A stretch of DNA of 56,962 nucleotides from Nitrososphaera sp. (GTDB lineage: Archaea; Thermoproteota; Nitrososphaeria; Nitrososphaerales; Nitrososphaeraceae), in the NCBI GenBank assembly GCA_025449675.1, contig JANWIX010000036.1, forward strand, positions 1-56,962, read 5' to 3'. Below are positions 9,398-18,754 of the stretch, in pieces (position 1 is the first letter of the stretch; each line of letters opens with the position of its first letter). The notes beneath the pieces are model-generated. The model saw only the letters and a program-made list of their open reading frames with translations. It did not search any database and had not been told where the DNA came from. The translations under genes were made by a program, and so were the position numbers.

Positions 9398-10136
9398 TCT
9401 CCATTTTTCTCCGGGAAGACACGCTATGCATAATGTACGCAAACAGGGCGAGACCGGCCAACCTTGCCGCGGCGGACCCGACAAAAGCCATCACGCTATT
9501 GTCAAAGTATGCGATGATTAGCGAGTACTGCTCAAGCCACAAGAGTGCAAAGGCGGCAGGCACGTACAAGAGTTTGATATTCGCCGCTCTTACCAGGGAT
9601 ACTATGGTAGTTCTGAATATGTACGCTATCACCGCCACGTTGAATATCCTCATGTAAAAGCTGAGGTCGGCAAGACCGGCGTAGTTGAAGTACGGCTCTG
9701 CCACTAGCGCTGCTGTAGGTACTATGAATGGAATAGTAACCATCATGAGCGGCAAAGCAGTAACCAGAATGTTTCTTCCCATCAATTGGCCCGGGCCGCC
9801 AGAAGAATTCCTGTAATAGTATGACAGTGCTATTAGCGCCAATGCCTCTGACTGCAATGACATTTGAATCCAAAAGAACGCGGGATGAAGGATTGGATTG
9901 GCAATATAGAGAACGCCTGCCATTTCGAAAACGAACGAGGCCCCTAAGAACGCGAACCCGACAGGCAGACCGAGAAGGTACCCGAACCCGGAGAAAGTGT
10001 AGGATCTAAAGAAATACCTGGATATCAAGAGCGACGCCACCACAGAGACTGAGGTAATAATGACTCCAAGAAAAGGAGCTACGGCTGGATCTAGCAATAC
10101 GTACGGATTGAGAACGTTCGGGTCCAGCATCGCCAT
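9375..10136 (-). CDS. Multi-pass membrane protein, 253 aa, unknown function
   Basis: About 6-7 hydrophobic helices; 3' end overlaps the wHTH gene. Confidence 0.7.
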   Translation of the reverse strand: MAMLDPNVLNPYVLLDPAVAPFLGVIITSVSVVASLLISRYFFRSYTFSGFGYLLGLPVGFAFLGASFVFEMAGVLYIANPILHPAFFWIQMSLQSEALALIALSYYYRNSSGGPGQLMGRNILVTALPLMMVTIPFIVPTAALVAEPYFNYAGLADLSFYMRIFNVAVIAYIFRTTIVSLVRAANIKLLYVPAAFALLWLEQYSLIIAYFDNSVMAFVGSAAARLAGLALFAYIMHSVSSRRKMEIEARKAT

Positions 10137-10245
10137 GCTTGTACAATTATTTCGTGCGCCGAAGAGATAAGGGTTGCTCCCTTCAGGGGAGTGTTCCTGT
10201 CAGATGCGTTTATTACGTATCGAGAGGCTTTCATGAAACGGCAAG

Positions 10246-11385
10246 TTGTCGTCTTATCAAGTGCTCGAGGGTTTTGCTACCCCGGAAGGAACCTCCAGAT
10301 ACATGCGCAAGGCAGTTTCAGGCGGCAAGCCCGATGCTCATTTTAGGACTTTTGACGGTTTGCGCCTCTCGAGTATCGGAATGGGCACCTATCTTGGCGA
10401 CATAACGCGTGAAGATGACGCCGCCGTCGAAAATGCCGTCTACCAGTCGATAATATCAGGGGCGATAAATGTCATTGATACTGCCATCAACTATCGCAGC
10501 ATGAAATCGGAGAAGAGCATCGGTCGTGCCCTTTTGCGGCTCGCAAATAGCAATACAGTGACCCGCGACGAAGTCTTTGTTGCGACAAAAAATGGATACA
10601 TCACAAATGACGGGGACTTTCCTGGCGTTGATGTGATGGAATACATGCAAAAGATGTTCATTGCGAATGACATCATCGAGCCAAGCGACATCAGCTCGGG
10701 CTACAACGTAATGAACCCGAACTATCTCGGCAAGTGCATCGACAAATCGCTGATGAACCTGCACCTTTCAACTATTGATCTGGTGTATATCCATAACGCG
10801 TTCGAAAGCTGGCACGAGGATGTATCCAGGGAGGAGTTTATGGAAATGCTGGCCAAGGCATTCGAACTGTATGAAAAATACCGGTCGGATGGAAAGATAA
10901 GGTACTACGGCATGGCAACATGGACTTGTTTTAGGGTCCCGCCAGATAGCAAAGAACACCTCTCAATTGAAAAGTGCATCAAGGTCGCGCAGACGGTCGG
11001 GGGCAAGAACCATGGGTTTAGGTTCGTCCAGCTGCCGTACAACCTTTCGTACAGCGAGGCGCTCTTGCTCAAAAGTCAGTCAGTAGGTTCTGAAGATAAT
11101 CTTACGATTCTCGATGCCGCTGCAAAACTGGGCATCGGAGTGTTTACCAGCGTACCTCTCTTTCAGGGGCGATTGCTTCAGGCGCAGATTCCTGACTATG
11201 GGGTGGATGGAAACGTTGCAAAGCTGGTTCAAATAATCCGATCAAGCCCAGCTGTAATTGCTCCCCTGATTGGACAAAAAAAGCCAAAGCATGTAGAGGA
11301 AAACCTTCAAGTTGCAAACATCCCTCCTCTAAATCGCGAAGAATTCAAGAACGCGATTCGAATCCTTACTGGTCAGGCACTGTAG
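10246..11385 (+). CDS. Aldo/keto reductase family protein
   Basis: GMGTYLGD, NVIDTAINYRSMKSEKSIGRAL, DLVYIHNAFE, RFVQLPYNLSYSEALLL. Confidence 0.88.
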   Translation: MSSYQVLEGFATPEGTSRYMRKAVSGGKPDAHFRTFDGLRLSSIGMGTYLGDITREDDAAVENAVYQSIISGAINVIDTAINYRSMKSEKSIGRALLRLANSNTVTRDEVFVATKNGYITNDGDFPGVDVMEYMQKMFIANDIIEPSDISSGYNVMNPNYLGKCIDKSLMNLHLSTIDLVYIHNAFESWHEDVSREEFMEMLAKAFELYEKYRSDGKIRYYGMATWTCFRVPPDSKEHLSIEKCIKVAQTVGGKNHGFRFVQLPYNLSYSEALLLKSQSVGSEDNLTILDAAAKLGIGVFTSVPLFQGRLLQAQIPDYGVDGNVAKLVQIIRSSPAVIAPLIGQKKPKHVEENLQVANIPPLNREEFKNAIRILTGQAL

Positions 11386-11402
11386 GTTGTCGCGGCAGTG
11401 CG

Positions 11403-12380
11403 CTACAATTGCAGCATGGCATCTTCGATGCTTTTTCTGTCTTCTGCGGCCGGAGTCTGATCAAGATATCTCTGAAGATCCTCCTTTGCCAACTGATTGC
11501 TGCCAAGCTGCATCCTGGCTATTGCCCTATTCTTGTAGATCGGCCCAAGACGTGTTGAATTGATTTCAATGGCTTTGCTGTAGTGGCTCTCAGCAAGCGG
11601 AAAGTTTTGTTTCTTGAGATAATGATTTCCTAGACCCCTATATGCAAGATAGTAGCTTGGATTTAGCTCAATTGCCTTCTGGTACAGGGAAACTGTTTCT
11701 TCAGATCCAATTTCATTGGACAAGCCGGCGAGGAGGCACCAGGCCTGCGCGTTATCGGGGTCGATCGAGGTGGCGCTTCTCGCCTTCTCGAAGGCAGCTT
11801 CCATGTTACCACGCTGCCTGTGACGCTCAGCTTCAAAACAAAGCCTGTTTGAAGTCTTGGATTTCAAGTCTTCATTCTTGAACAGGTCCTTCATATCGGC
11901 GGGCAGGATGACGATGGTAGTCATGTCGTCCTGCGACCAGTCCTTTTCAAACATTCCTTCGGGAATCGCACCAACGGTGTCAGGTTCAGGCACATAAGTA
12001 AGAATCCTGCGCTCTTCGGTATCATAGCCTGACACCACGGTAGCGTGTTGTACGATGCCCTGAATGCCCGGCATTATTACTATTGGAGGGATGCCTTGGT
12101 CGATTCTTTTCTTGAGATCCTTCATCGAACCCTTGTAGATATACGATACAAAGCCGTGTTTCTCTGCGAGTTCTATTCCGTCGATTAGAATCGTGCCTTT
12201 TGGGATCGAGGCAGAACCACTCGCCGCCGTATGCGCGATATCCTCTCCCCAATACTTGGCTATCACATTTATCACCAAGGGAAGGTCAACAGTTTCTTCC
12301 TCCTTTCCTACCAGCGGCAGGGTAATGAAATGCTCCTGAGCCTGAGTTCCCAAAACCAAGCCTGCTTGCGGCTGTAGCAA
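11403..12380 (-). CDS. Peptidase C39-like domain protein with C-terminal TPRs; canonical Cys not seen
   Basis: N-term LPLVGKEEETVDLPLVINVIAKYWGEDI ... QHATVVSGYDTEERRILTYVPEPD resembles C39-like fold; C-term TPR repeats (DNAQAWCLLAGLSNEIGSEETVSLYQKAIELNPSYYLAYRGLGNHYLKKQNFPLAESHYSKAIEIN). Confidence 0.68.
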   Translation of the reverse strand: MLQPQAGLVLGTQAQEHFITLPLVGKEEETVDLPLVINVIAKYWGEDIAHTAASGSASIPKGTILIDGIELAEKHGFVSYIYKGSMKDLKKRIDQGIPPIVIMPGIQGIVQHATVVSGYDTEERRILTYVPEPDTVGAIPEGMFEKDWSQDDMTTIVILPADMKDLFKNEDLKSKTSNRLCFEAERHRQRGNMEAAFEKARSATSIDPDNAQAWCLLAGLSNEIGSEETVSLYQKAIELNPSYYLAYRGLGNHYLKKQNFPLAESHYSKAIEINSTRLGPIYKNRAIARMQLGSNQLAKEDLQRYLDQTPAAEDRKSIEDAMLQL

Positions 12381-12395
12381 ATAAAATCCTTGTCG

Positions 12396-12935
12396 TCAAA
12401 GCATTGAAAAAGCCTTGAGCAACGCAATCCCGTCCCGTCCACTCTTTTCCGGGTGGAACTGAGTACCAAAGATTTTTTTACTTGCGTGGGAAAACATCTC
12501 GTGCGCGCAACCCTCCGAGCTGGCCTGCGACTTGAAATTCTCCGGCAGTCTGGCAACGCAGTACCGATGACTTTCGTAAACCTGCAACTCCCGCGAATTC
12601 TCCGTAAGGTCGCTTCGCTCTGTCACTGCCAAGGTGAAATAGCCCTGCACGTGGGAAGGCATTCTTCGCAGCGAACCGCCCAGCGTTAGCGCGATTATCT
12701 CGGCGCCGTAGCAAATCCCCAAAAGTGGCTTTCCATTTTCATAGCAATACCTCACTATTCGCGAGTTAGCTGCATTAATCTCCTTGCTGTTCTTTCGCCT
12801 GCCTGAAAGTATCACCTTGTCGCAGGCCTCAAGGTCTTTCTGGCCTACTTCAGAATACTTTCTGTGCGAATGGCCAACGCCCAATCCGTCAAGGCATGCC
12901 CTTATGTCGGAAGTAAAAGGTGACAGATTGTCCAC
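12396..12935 (-). CDS. Stand-alone class I glutamine amidotransferase
   Basis: KPLLGICYGAEIIALTLGG (nucleophile Cys) and GTQFHPEKSG (His-x-Glu); start GTG 12935 or slightly upstream non-ATG. Confidence 0.82.
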   Translation of the reverse strand: MDNLSPFTSDIRACLDGLGVGHSHRKYSEVGQKDLEACDKVILSGRRKNSKEINAANSRIVRYCYENGKPLLGICYGAEIIALTLGGSLRRMPSHVQGYFTLAVTERSDLTENSRELQVYESHRYCVARLPENFKSQASSEGCAHEMFSHASKKIFGTQFHPEKSGRDGIALLKAFSML

Positions 12936-12959
12936 TACAAGAACGGTATGCAGGAGTTA

Positions 12960-15911
12960 TCAGCCGACCTCTATGGCAATATAATGATTCTCGACTATGC
13001 CGTTGACTTCGACTAGGAATCCGAAATTGACTCTTGTCTCGTCTTGCCATTCAAAGACACGCGCAGCCTGTCCAGCTCCAAAGTCTCTGACAAAGCCTTG
13101 AATCGAGGATTCGGCTGCCACAAAATCCGATTCGATTTCGTATGTCGCCTCAACCTCTCGAAATGCCAGAGGTGCCGAGATCGTCGTTGGCTTTACTACA
13201 GTCAGGCCGGAATCTGCAAAGACTTTTTCGATTTTCTGAATGCGAGTCTCTTTGTCGAGGATCGCAGTCTGGTTGTTTCCAGTCGAGGGCTGGTCATCAG
13301 TGGCTACTCCAGACAACTTTAGCAGATAATCTCTAAAAGCGTCCACAGGATTATCTCCAAGCCCCACATAGTAAGTGCCTGTGACCGATGCGCCTCCAAC
13401 GGCAGCAATTGTGCCTGTCTGTGAAACTACTCCGCCGCCAGTATTCGAAGTGTAGACCGGAATGAAATACACCTCATGATCTCCAATTCTATATAATATG
13501 TTCTCGCCAGTTCTGGGGTTATTCAGCAGGGTCCTCAAGTTCTTGTAATCCTTGTCCTTATCGAGGGTCTCTTTTGCGCCTGTCGGTCCCAGCAGCTTTA
13601 CCTGCGAATCGCTAGGCACCGAAAAAAAGGTCATTTCTCCAAGGCCATCAAGGTCGTTTCTTACAGTCATGTACCCAACGAGGTTCTTTGTCTGTGAACC
13701 GCTGAGCTCAAGGGATTGAAAACCGACAAATGCTGGGTCGTCGAATCCCGGTGGCTTTGTTGTGATGTAGTAGGGCGGTATCGGCTTTGCGGCATCCTCC
13801 GGTATGCTAAAGAACTGCCTGGCTTCGATGTACGTCTTTGGATCAGTAACGTGGTATGTATTAAATTTGGAAATGGTCCAGATGAACATTTCCTCCGGGT
13901 ACTTTACCTGCTCGCTGAGCCACTCAGGTACCTGGTCGGTGGCTCCCAAACTCCTGTACTGCTCGAGCATGATCTTTGAAAAATAGTCATCTCCTGTTAC
14001 AATTATCCGCGTGTCGCCGTTGTACGTGTCAATAATGGCGTAGCCCACCAGCTTCAACATGAAATTAGAGCTCCATGGCACATGCGAAGTGTCAAGGGCG
14101 GCCACTAGCGGCATGAGCCAGTAGGTGCTTTCGCCATCGGTAACCGGATTGATGTCGATGGGCTTGAACTGGGGATTCGAGGAGCTGCCGAATCCAAAGT
14201 CATACACAAAATAGGGATAAAGCAATTCCATGCGTTCGTGCACGTCTTTGTATCGCATCACATGTATGGGTGTGCTCGGCGATGACAACATAAAGTTAGG
14301 CTCAAACATCCAGCTGAGCGGCGGCCAGACATCTACGCCCCCGGTCCCATTGTAAAAGAACTGGTCCACTTCCCTGCTTTCTGTTCGTCCAAGCGGGTAT
14401 GCAGACCAAACCTTGTCAAAGAGCCCCGCTTCACCGCTTTCTCCGTAGTAGATCCTTCGCTGCTCGAAGAATCTGGCTTCGTCTACGATGTTGCCAGTAT
14501 CGGCTTCTAGCATCTTCATGCCAACGTTGGCGTGGGTGTAGATTAGGTGCTCGCTGAACCACTTGTCTGTCTGAGCCACATTCTGAGGCAAATTGGGTGT
14601 CGTAGTGCCCGTCCAGTACATCGTTCCTCCGAATCTTAGAATATCGGTATCGACATAATGTAGATCGTTGCGCTGTCCAAGCTCTGGCGTGAGCTTTGAG
14701 CCGGCAGCCTCTTGATCCCAGAGTCTGATATTTGTCAGGGTTTCTCTATTTGCGTCAACTATAGTCTGCACCGCGGACGGTGTAACCGATGGTGTCAATA
14801 TGTCGTAGTTGACGATTCCAATCCGCTCAAGGTCATGCATATAGCGGTTAACAGCAATTTCTTGCGCAGTATACGGTCCTCGCCATTCGATTTTCTGCGC
14901 GTCGGCTATGCTGTTGTTAATAACCATTACAGATCCTGTCAAAACTACGACCACCGCAGCTGTGAGGAGTCTCGAATACATGTGCCTCTTAGTCGGATAT
15001 ATTATCACCCTGGCCCTTTTTCTGTCAAGCAACCCGTACGCGATAAATGCGGACCCAAGGGCAATGGTCCCTGCGATAGCGTAACGGGTATTGTAGTCTA
15101 TGGCGAAGTTGAAAAACAGGTTGAAGCCCAACCAGAGAATTGTCGCACCTATAATGATCTCTATGGCGGAAATGTATGATAGAAAGCGTGGCTTTGTTTC
15201 CCGTGCGTCGATCATGTACTGAGAAATAATACTGACGGTACCGGATGCGCCGACATAGAGCAGCAGCCGCAAGCTAGTCGCGGCTAGAAGGGGCGGGATC
15301 AGAAGAGTTAAAGCTGGAAACATTGGGACCACGGTTTCCTGGGCGAAGGTTCCTTGCATCGGCACGTCCGCGAAGGGAATAATGAAGATGTTGCCAATAG
15401 ATCCAAGGCCGATGTCATTTCCCTGTGCCAAGTGCTCGACTGCCATTCCAAATGTCAGGCTGCTGAACAAGGGTGCGAAGAGAATGACCTTCATTACCTG
15501 CCAAAGCGCAAAGCTGAGGCCGCTCATCTTGAAATCAGAGTAACTTGTCAGCTTTGTCTGATCGTACTCACTTCGTTTCAGGAAGCTAATGGCCGTCCTG
15601 ATGCCGTACCATGCGATAGAGTGCCGAGAAGCAAAGTTGACCCTGACGAGGACGATTGCCGCCAGGATAATCCCGGAGAGGGTTGAATAGTAAAGTGGCT
15701 TTGTAAAAACATCGCCAAATTCCGAAACGTTCATCAAGAGATTTACAGACTGGTTGCTTACGACAGCAAAGATGATCACACTGAGCGCGGAAAAGATAGC
15801 AATGCGCGCGATCCTACCAATGTCCGCACGAGGTGACCTATCCTCATTGTACGTGTCCCACAAGTGCACAAAGTATGGTGAAAGACCCTTTAATGTGTTT
15901 ATTAGATTCAA
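12960..15911 (-). CDS. UPF0182-family large membrane protein
   Basis: N-terminal ~7 TM region followed by WRGPYTAQEIAVNRYMHDLERIGI, NIRLWDQEA, DIDRF-like segment, W.SEHLIYTHANVGM. Confidence 0.75.
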   Translation of the reverse strand: MNLINTLKGLSPYFVHLWDTYNEDRSPRADIGRIARIAIFSALSVIIFAVVSNQSVNLLMNVSEFGDVFTKPLYYSTLSGIILAAIVLVRVNFASRHSIAWYGIRTAISFLKRSEYDQTKLTSYSDFKMSGLSFALWQVMKVILFAPLFSSLTFGMAVEHLAQGNDIGLGSIGNIFIIPFADVPMQGTFAQETVVPMFPALTLLIPPLLAATSLRLLLYVGASGTVSIISQYMIDARETKPRFLSYISAIEIIIGATILWLGFNLFFNFAIDYNTRYAIAGTIALGSAFIAYGLLDRKRARVIIYPTKRHMYSRLLTAAVVVVLTGSVMVINNSIADAQKIEWRGPYTAQEIAVNRYMHDLERIGIVNYDILTPSVTPSAVQTIVDANRETLTNIRLWDQEAAGSKLTPELGQRNDLHYVDTDILRFGGTMYWTGTTTPNLPQNVAQTDKWFSEHLIYTHANVGMKMLEADTGNIVDEARFFEQRRIYYGESGEAGLFDKVWSAYPLGRTESREVDQFFYNGTGGVDVWPPLSWMFEPNFMLSSPSTPIHVMRYKDVHERMELLYPYFVYDFGFGSSSNPQFKPIDINPVTDGESTYWLMPLVAALDTSHVPWSSNFMLKLVGYAIIDTYNGDTRIIVTGDDYFSKIMLEQYRSLGATDQVPEWLSEQVKYPEEMFIWTISKFNTYHVTDPKTYIEARQFFSIPEDAAKPIPPYYITTKPPGFDDPAFVGFQSLELSGSQTKNLVGYMTVRNDLDGLGEMTFFSVPSDSQVKLLGPTGAKETLDKDKDYKNLRTLLNNPRTGENILYRIGDHEVYFIPVYTSNTGGGVVSQTGTIAAVGGASVTGTYYVGLGDNPVDAFRDYLLKLSGVATDDQPSTGNNQTAILDKETRIQKIEKVFADSGLTVVKPTTISAPLAFREVEATYEIESDFVAAESSIQGFVRDFGAGQAARVFEWQDETRVNFGFLVEVNGIVENHYIAIEVG

Positions 15912-15935
15912 CTTTCTGATAGGAGTCGCTCGCGG

Positions 15936-16382
15936 CTAGGTGTGCGAGTATTCGCTGGACATCGCTCGCGTGTTGGCGAAAAATGTATCCCTCGACTCTG
16001 AGATAAACGGCAATATCATTTCTTCAATGACCTTCATACAATCACTTCCAACATCAAGCGACACTAGCAGATACATGCTACGAAACTCTTCCTTGACGTG
16101 ATTTATGGGAATGGTCGCGCGGATCAGTCTCTCATAAACTGCTACGGCGTACTTGTGTTCGCCCACTTGTGGTTTAAACTCTCCCCTGGATCTCGCGCGA
16201 AATACCGTCTGAAGGGCGTATCTTTCGGTTTGGGCCTTGTCTATCAGTGGAACCAATCCGCCCCTGTATGACGACGCAATTAGTTTGCCAGCATAGTCAG
16301 CTACTCCAGCAAACCTGATCGCATGATGCAGGGATAGAATCCGCTGGCAGAATGTCTCCACGTATTCCGAACCCGGCTCCAA
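15936..16382 (-). CDS. Thaumarchaeal conserved hypothetical (DUF6659-like sensor by recall)
   Basis: IRFAGVADYAGKLIASSYRGGLVPLIDKAQTERYALQTVFRARSRGEF...HKYAVAVYERLIRATIPI pattern. Confidence 0.6.
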   Translation of the reverse strand: MEPGSEYVETFCQRILSLHHAIRFAGVADYAGKLIASSYRGGLVPLIDKAQTERYALQTVFRARSRGEFKPQVGEHKYAVAVYERLIRATIPINHVKEEFRSMYLLVSLDVGSDCMKVIEEMILPFISESRDTFFANTRAMSSEYSHT

Positions 16383-16480
16383 ACGAAGTTGTGCCCTCAG
16401 TATGTTTCACAATGGCATGTTTTTCTATGTTTCCGTTATGCTTAATGGGATATTGCTCCAGTTGTTGGATTAGTTACGCT

Positions 16481-17647
16481 TTACGCTGCTTCTGCCAGTC
16501 CCTTGCAGACTAGATAAACAGCGACAAAGGCAGGCAACTCTGCGGATTCTTTCGAAATGTTGTATGCTTTTCCTTTAAGTTTGATTTTTACGGGGGATTT
16601 TACTTTGACAATCGTTTTGCTATCACCCAGCAGACACGCATCGACAAATGGATCGAAAGAGCCCAAGTTCGAACACTTTGTCTTCGCTAGGCCGCTCTTG
16701 CTGTTCAGAGTACCTGGCATTCGAAAGACCCTGTGGATATCGGTAGTGACTTGAGGGTCTATTCTTGCACCTTTTTCCCTCGCTTTCTTGTCGAGCTCCA
16801 TTTTGAAACCTGAATAGCCGCCTGCATGGTCAACAATATTGCGAAGTTTGATGGTCGAAGTACTGTTGATCCCCAGCTCATCGGCCATTCTGCTTCTCCA
16901 GCCGTATTCGATACCACCGCGGGGGAATTTTATGATGGAAGTGCCGCTGCCGTCACCCTTTCTGACTCCTAGGCTTTCTGCCATCAGTCCGGCTCCGCGA
17001 ACATAGCCAACCAGGTCAGAACGAGCTGCCGGGTCAAGAGGCACATAGGCTTCATCACTGATGTGGACATGAAAACCGTTGTTGCCTGAAAAATATATTC
17101 CAATATTGTCGGGTCCTATCCCAAGATCATTTTTTAGAAAATCGACCAGCTTCACCACTTCTTTTTTCGAACCCTCAACGCACCGACTGCAGGGAATCGA
17201 GCTGGATTCATACTTTCTGCTGCCGCACGATTGACAGACGTACGGCCCGCTCAGCTCCGCCCCAGGACTAGACGCGCCGCAGGTTGCGCAAAGGAGATGG
17301 GAATGAGAAGGGACACAGGGCAAGCCAAGGTCTTTGCCGTCGATGTCAAATATCATATCGGCCCCAGTCCACTCCTTATCCTGCATTGGGCTGGTGGGAA
17401 ATCGGTAGTACGCGTTTGAGCAGTATACGTCTGAAGGAACCTCCTTGACGAGAGTGGCGATGAGCTCCCCTGTATTGCGGAATGAAAGATGCCGGACCAT
17501 CCCTGGCTGGCCGAAATGACTGTATCCAAATTCACGCTGCTCTATCTTTTTTGGTTCCTCCAGAGTCTTTGCGGACTTGAAATAGTATTCCTTGAAAGCG
17601 CCCCTCAGCAGCACAGAAGTCTTTGTCAGTATTCCGTTCTCAATCAA
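16481..17647 (-). CDS. priS: DNA primase small (catalytic) subunit
   Basis: MIFDIDGKDL (catalytic DxD), YFSGNNGFHVHISDE, PGTLNSKSGL; adjacent to priL. Confidence 0.93.
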   Translation of the reverse strand: MIENGILTKTSVLLRGAFKEYYFKSAKTLEEPKKIEQREFGYSHFGQPGMVRHLSFRNTGELIATLVKEVPSDVYCSNAYYRFPTSPMQDKEWTGADMIFDIDGKDLGLPCVPSHSHLLCATCGASSPGAELSGPYVCQSCGSRKYESSSIPCSRCVEGSKKEVVKLVDFLKNDLGIGPDNIGIYFSGNNGFHVHISDEAYVPLDPAARSDLVGYVRGAGLMAESLGVRKGDGSGTSIIKFPRGGIEYGWRSRMADELGINSTSTIKLRNIVDHAGGYSGFKMELDKKAREKGARIDPQVTTDIHRVFRMPGTLNSKSGLAKTKCSNLGSFDPFVDACLLGDSKTIVKVKSPVKIKLKGKAYNISKESAELPAFVAVYLVCKGLAEAA

Positions 17648-17650
17648 CTG

Positions 17651-18664
17651 CTATTTCCTTTTCCTTCCGAACTGGATCGGATTGACAATTCCTGCGCATT
17701 CCTGCGTCGCAAAGCACAAGTTTTCATTGCGAAGTTTTTCGCACGAAGGCACGGAATACTTTGTTCGGCTGCCCTTTATTCCTGCAAGATGTTCGACCTG
17801 GTAGCGGGTGATCTTCTCGTTAAAGTCTGGGGCATTCTGAAACATTGCGACTATTTCGTCAACCGGCTTGCCTACTGCCAGCATGTATGTGGCAAGCATC
17901 AGCCGGGCAGAGTGAGGCAAATTTTCGCCCTTGTCCATCACATCTAGGGCGTGCTTTACGCAGGGTGGCAAGTCATTTGCCGATAGTACACGATATTCGT
18001 ATCGGGGCGCGAATCTTGCTCTAAGCTCCTCTGCGCGGTCCCTAATCGTCGTGGGCAGAGTGGGAAGAGCCATTGCCCTCACCTTTTCGTGGATCAGTAT
18101 GGAAAGCTCGTTTCGTACCAGCCTCACCGTTTCGTCTGCATCCAGATAGACGAAGCCGTGGCTGACAAGCCTGTTTATAAGCTTCCATTCCTGCTCATGG
18201 AAATGCGATGACCTTGCGAGATAATCTGTCACCTTCACCTTGAAGAGTCGCGTGTCACTTTCTGCCATCTCGATCTTTAGCGAAAACAGGTCCTCGAATA
18301 TCTTTGTGAAAAGGGAGCGCTTTAGAGGCTCGCTTTGTTTTCTAAGGTCATCAGTCAGGAACTTTTCGGCGCGTCTTGCCTCCGCAAGCGCATATTTCTT
18401 TAGAACCGGCTCGAGAGCAATTGCCTTCACCATTATCAAGGAGACTATGAACGTCAGGATTTCGATTTCGTATTTGTCCAGACCCGCGTAAACGTCTCCT
18501 GCGACTCCCACTTCAATGCGCTGGGCTGCCCTTTCTATCACATCCTTCATGTCTGGCCTTCCGAGCTCGTCCCAGCCAAAGCCAGACTTGCGCATATACT
18601 CGCCGGCCTCATTGAGAAATGGATACTTTGCGAGGTCGCCGGTACCCATCTTTATGGACGACAA
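17651..18664 (-). CDS. priL: DNA primase large (regulatory) subunit
   Basis: LPHSARLMLATYMLAVG, TRYQVEHLAGIKGSRTKYSVPSCEKLRNENLC, C-terminal Fe-S Cys pattern; adjacent to priS. Confidence 0.92.
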   Translation of the reverse strand: MSSIKMGTGDLAKYPFLNEAGEYMRKSGFGWDELGRPDMKDVIERAAQRIEVGVAGDVYAGLDKYEIEILTFIVSLIMVKAIALEPVLKKYALAEARRAEKFLTDDLRKQSEPLKRSLFTKIFEDLFSLKIEMAESDTRLFKVKVTDYLARSSHFHEQEWKLINRLVSHGFVYLDADETVRLVRNELSILIHEKVRAMALPTLPTTIRDRAEELRARFAPRYEYRVLSANDLPPCVKHALDVMDKGENLPHSARLMLATYMLAVGKPVDEIVAMFQNAPDFNEKITRYQVEHLAGIKGSRTKYSVPSCEKLRNENLCFATQECAGIVNPIQFGRKRK

Positions 18665-18754
18665 ACCGGGCTAGCTTAGCTCTCACTGCAATAAAAATAC
18701 AGTCGGAGGGGCTGTCAACAAGCTATAAAGCAAACATCTGCTCCCCGCAACGGT

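Noticed and set aside
14712-15179. 155-aa plus-strand ORF
   Set aside because: Antisense to the UPF0182 gene and without recognisable domain; reverse-frame artefact.
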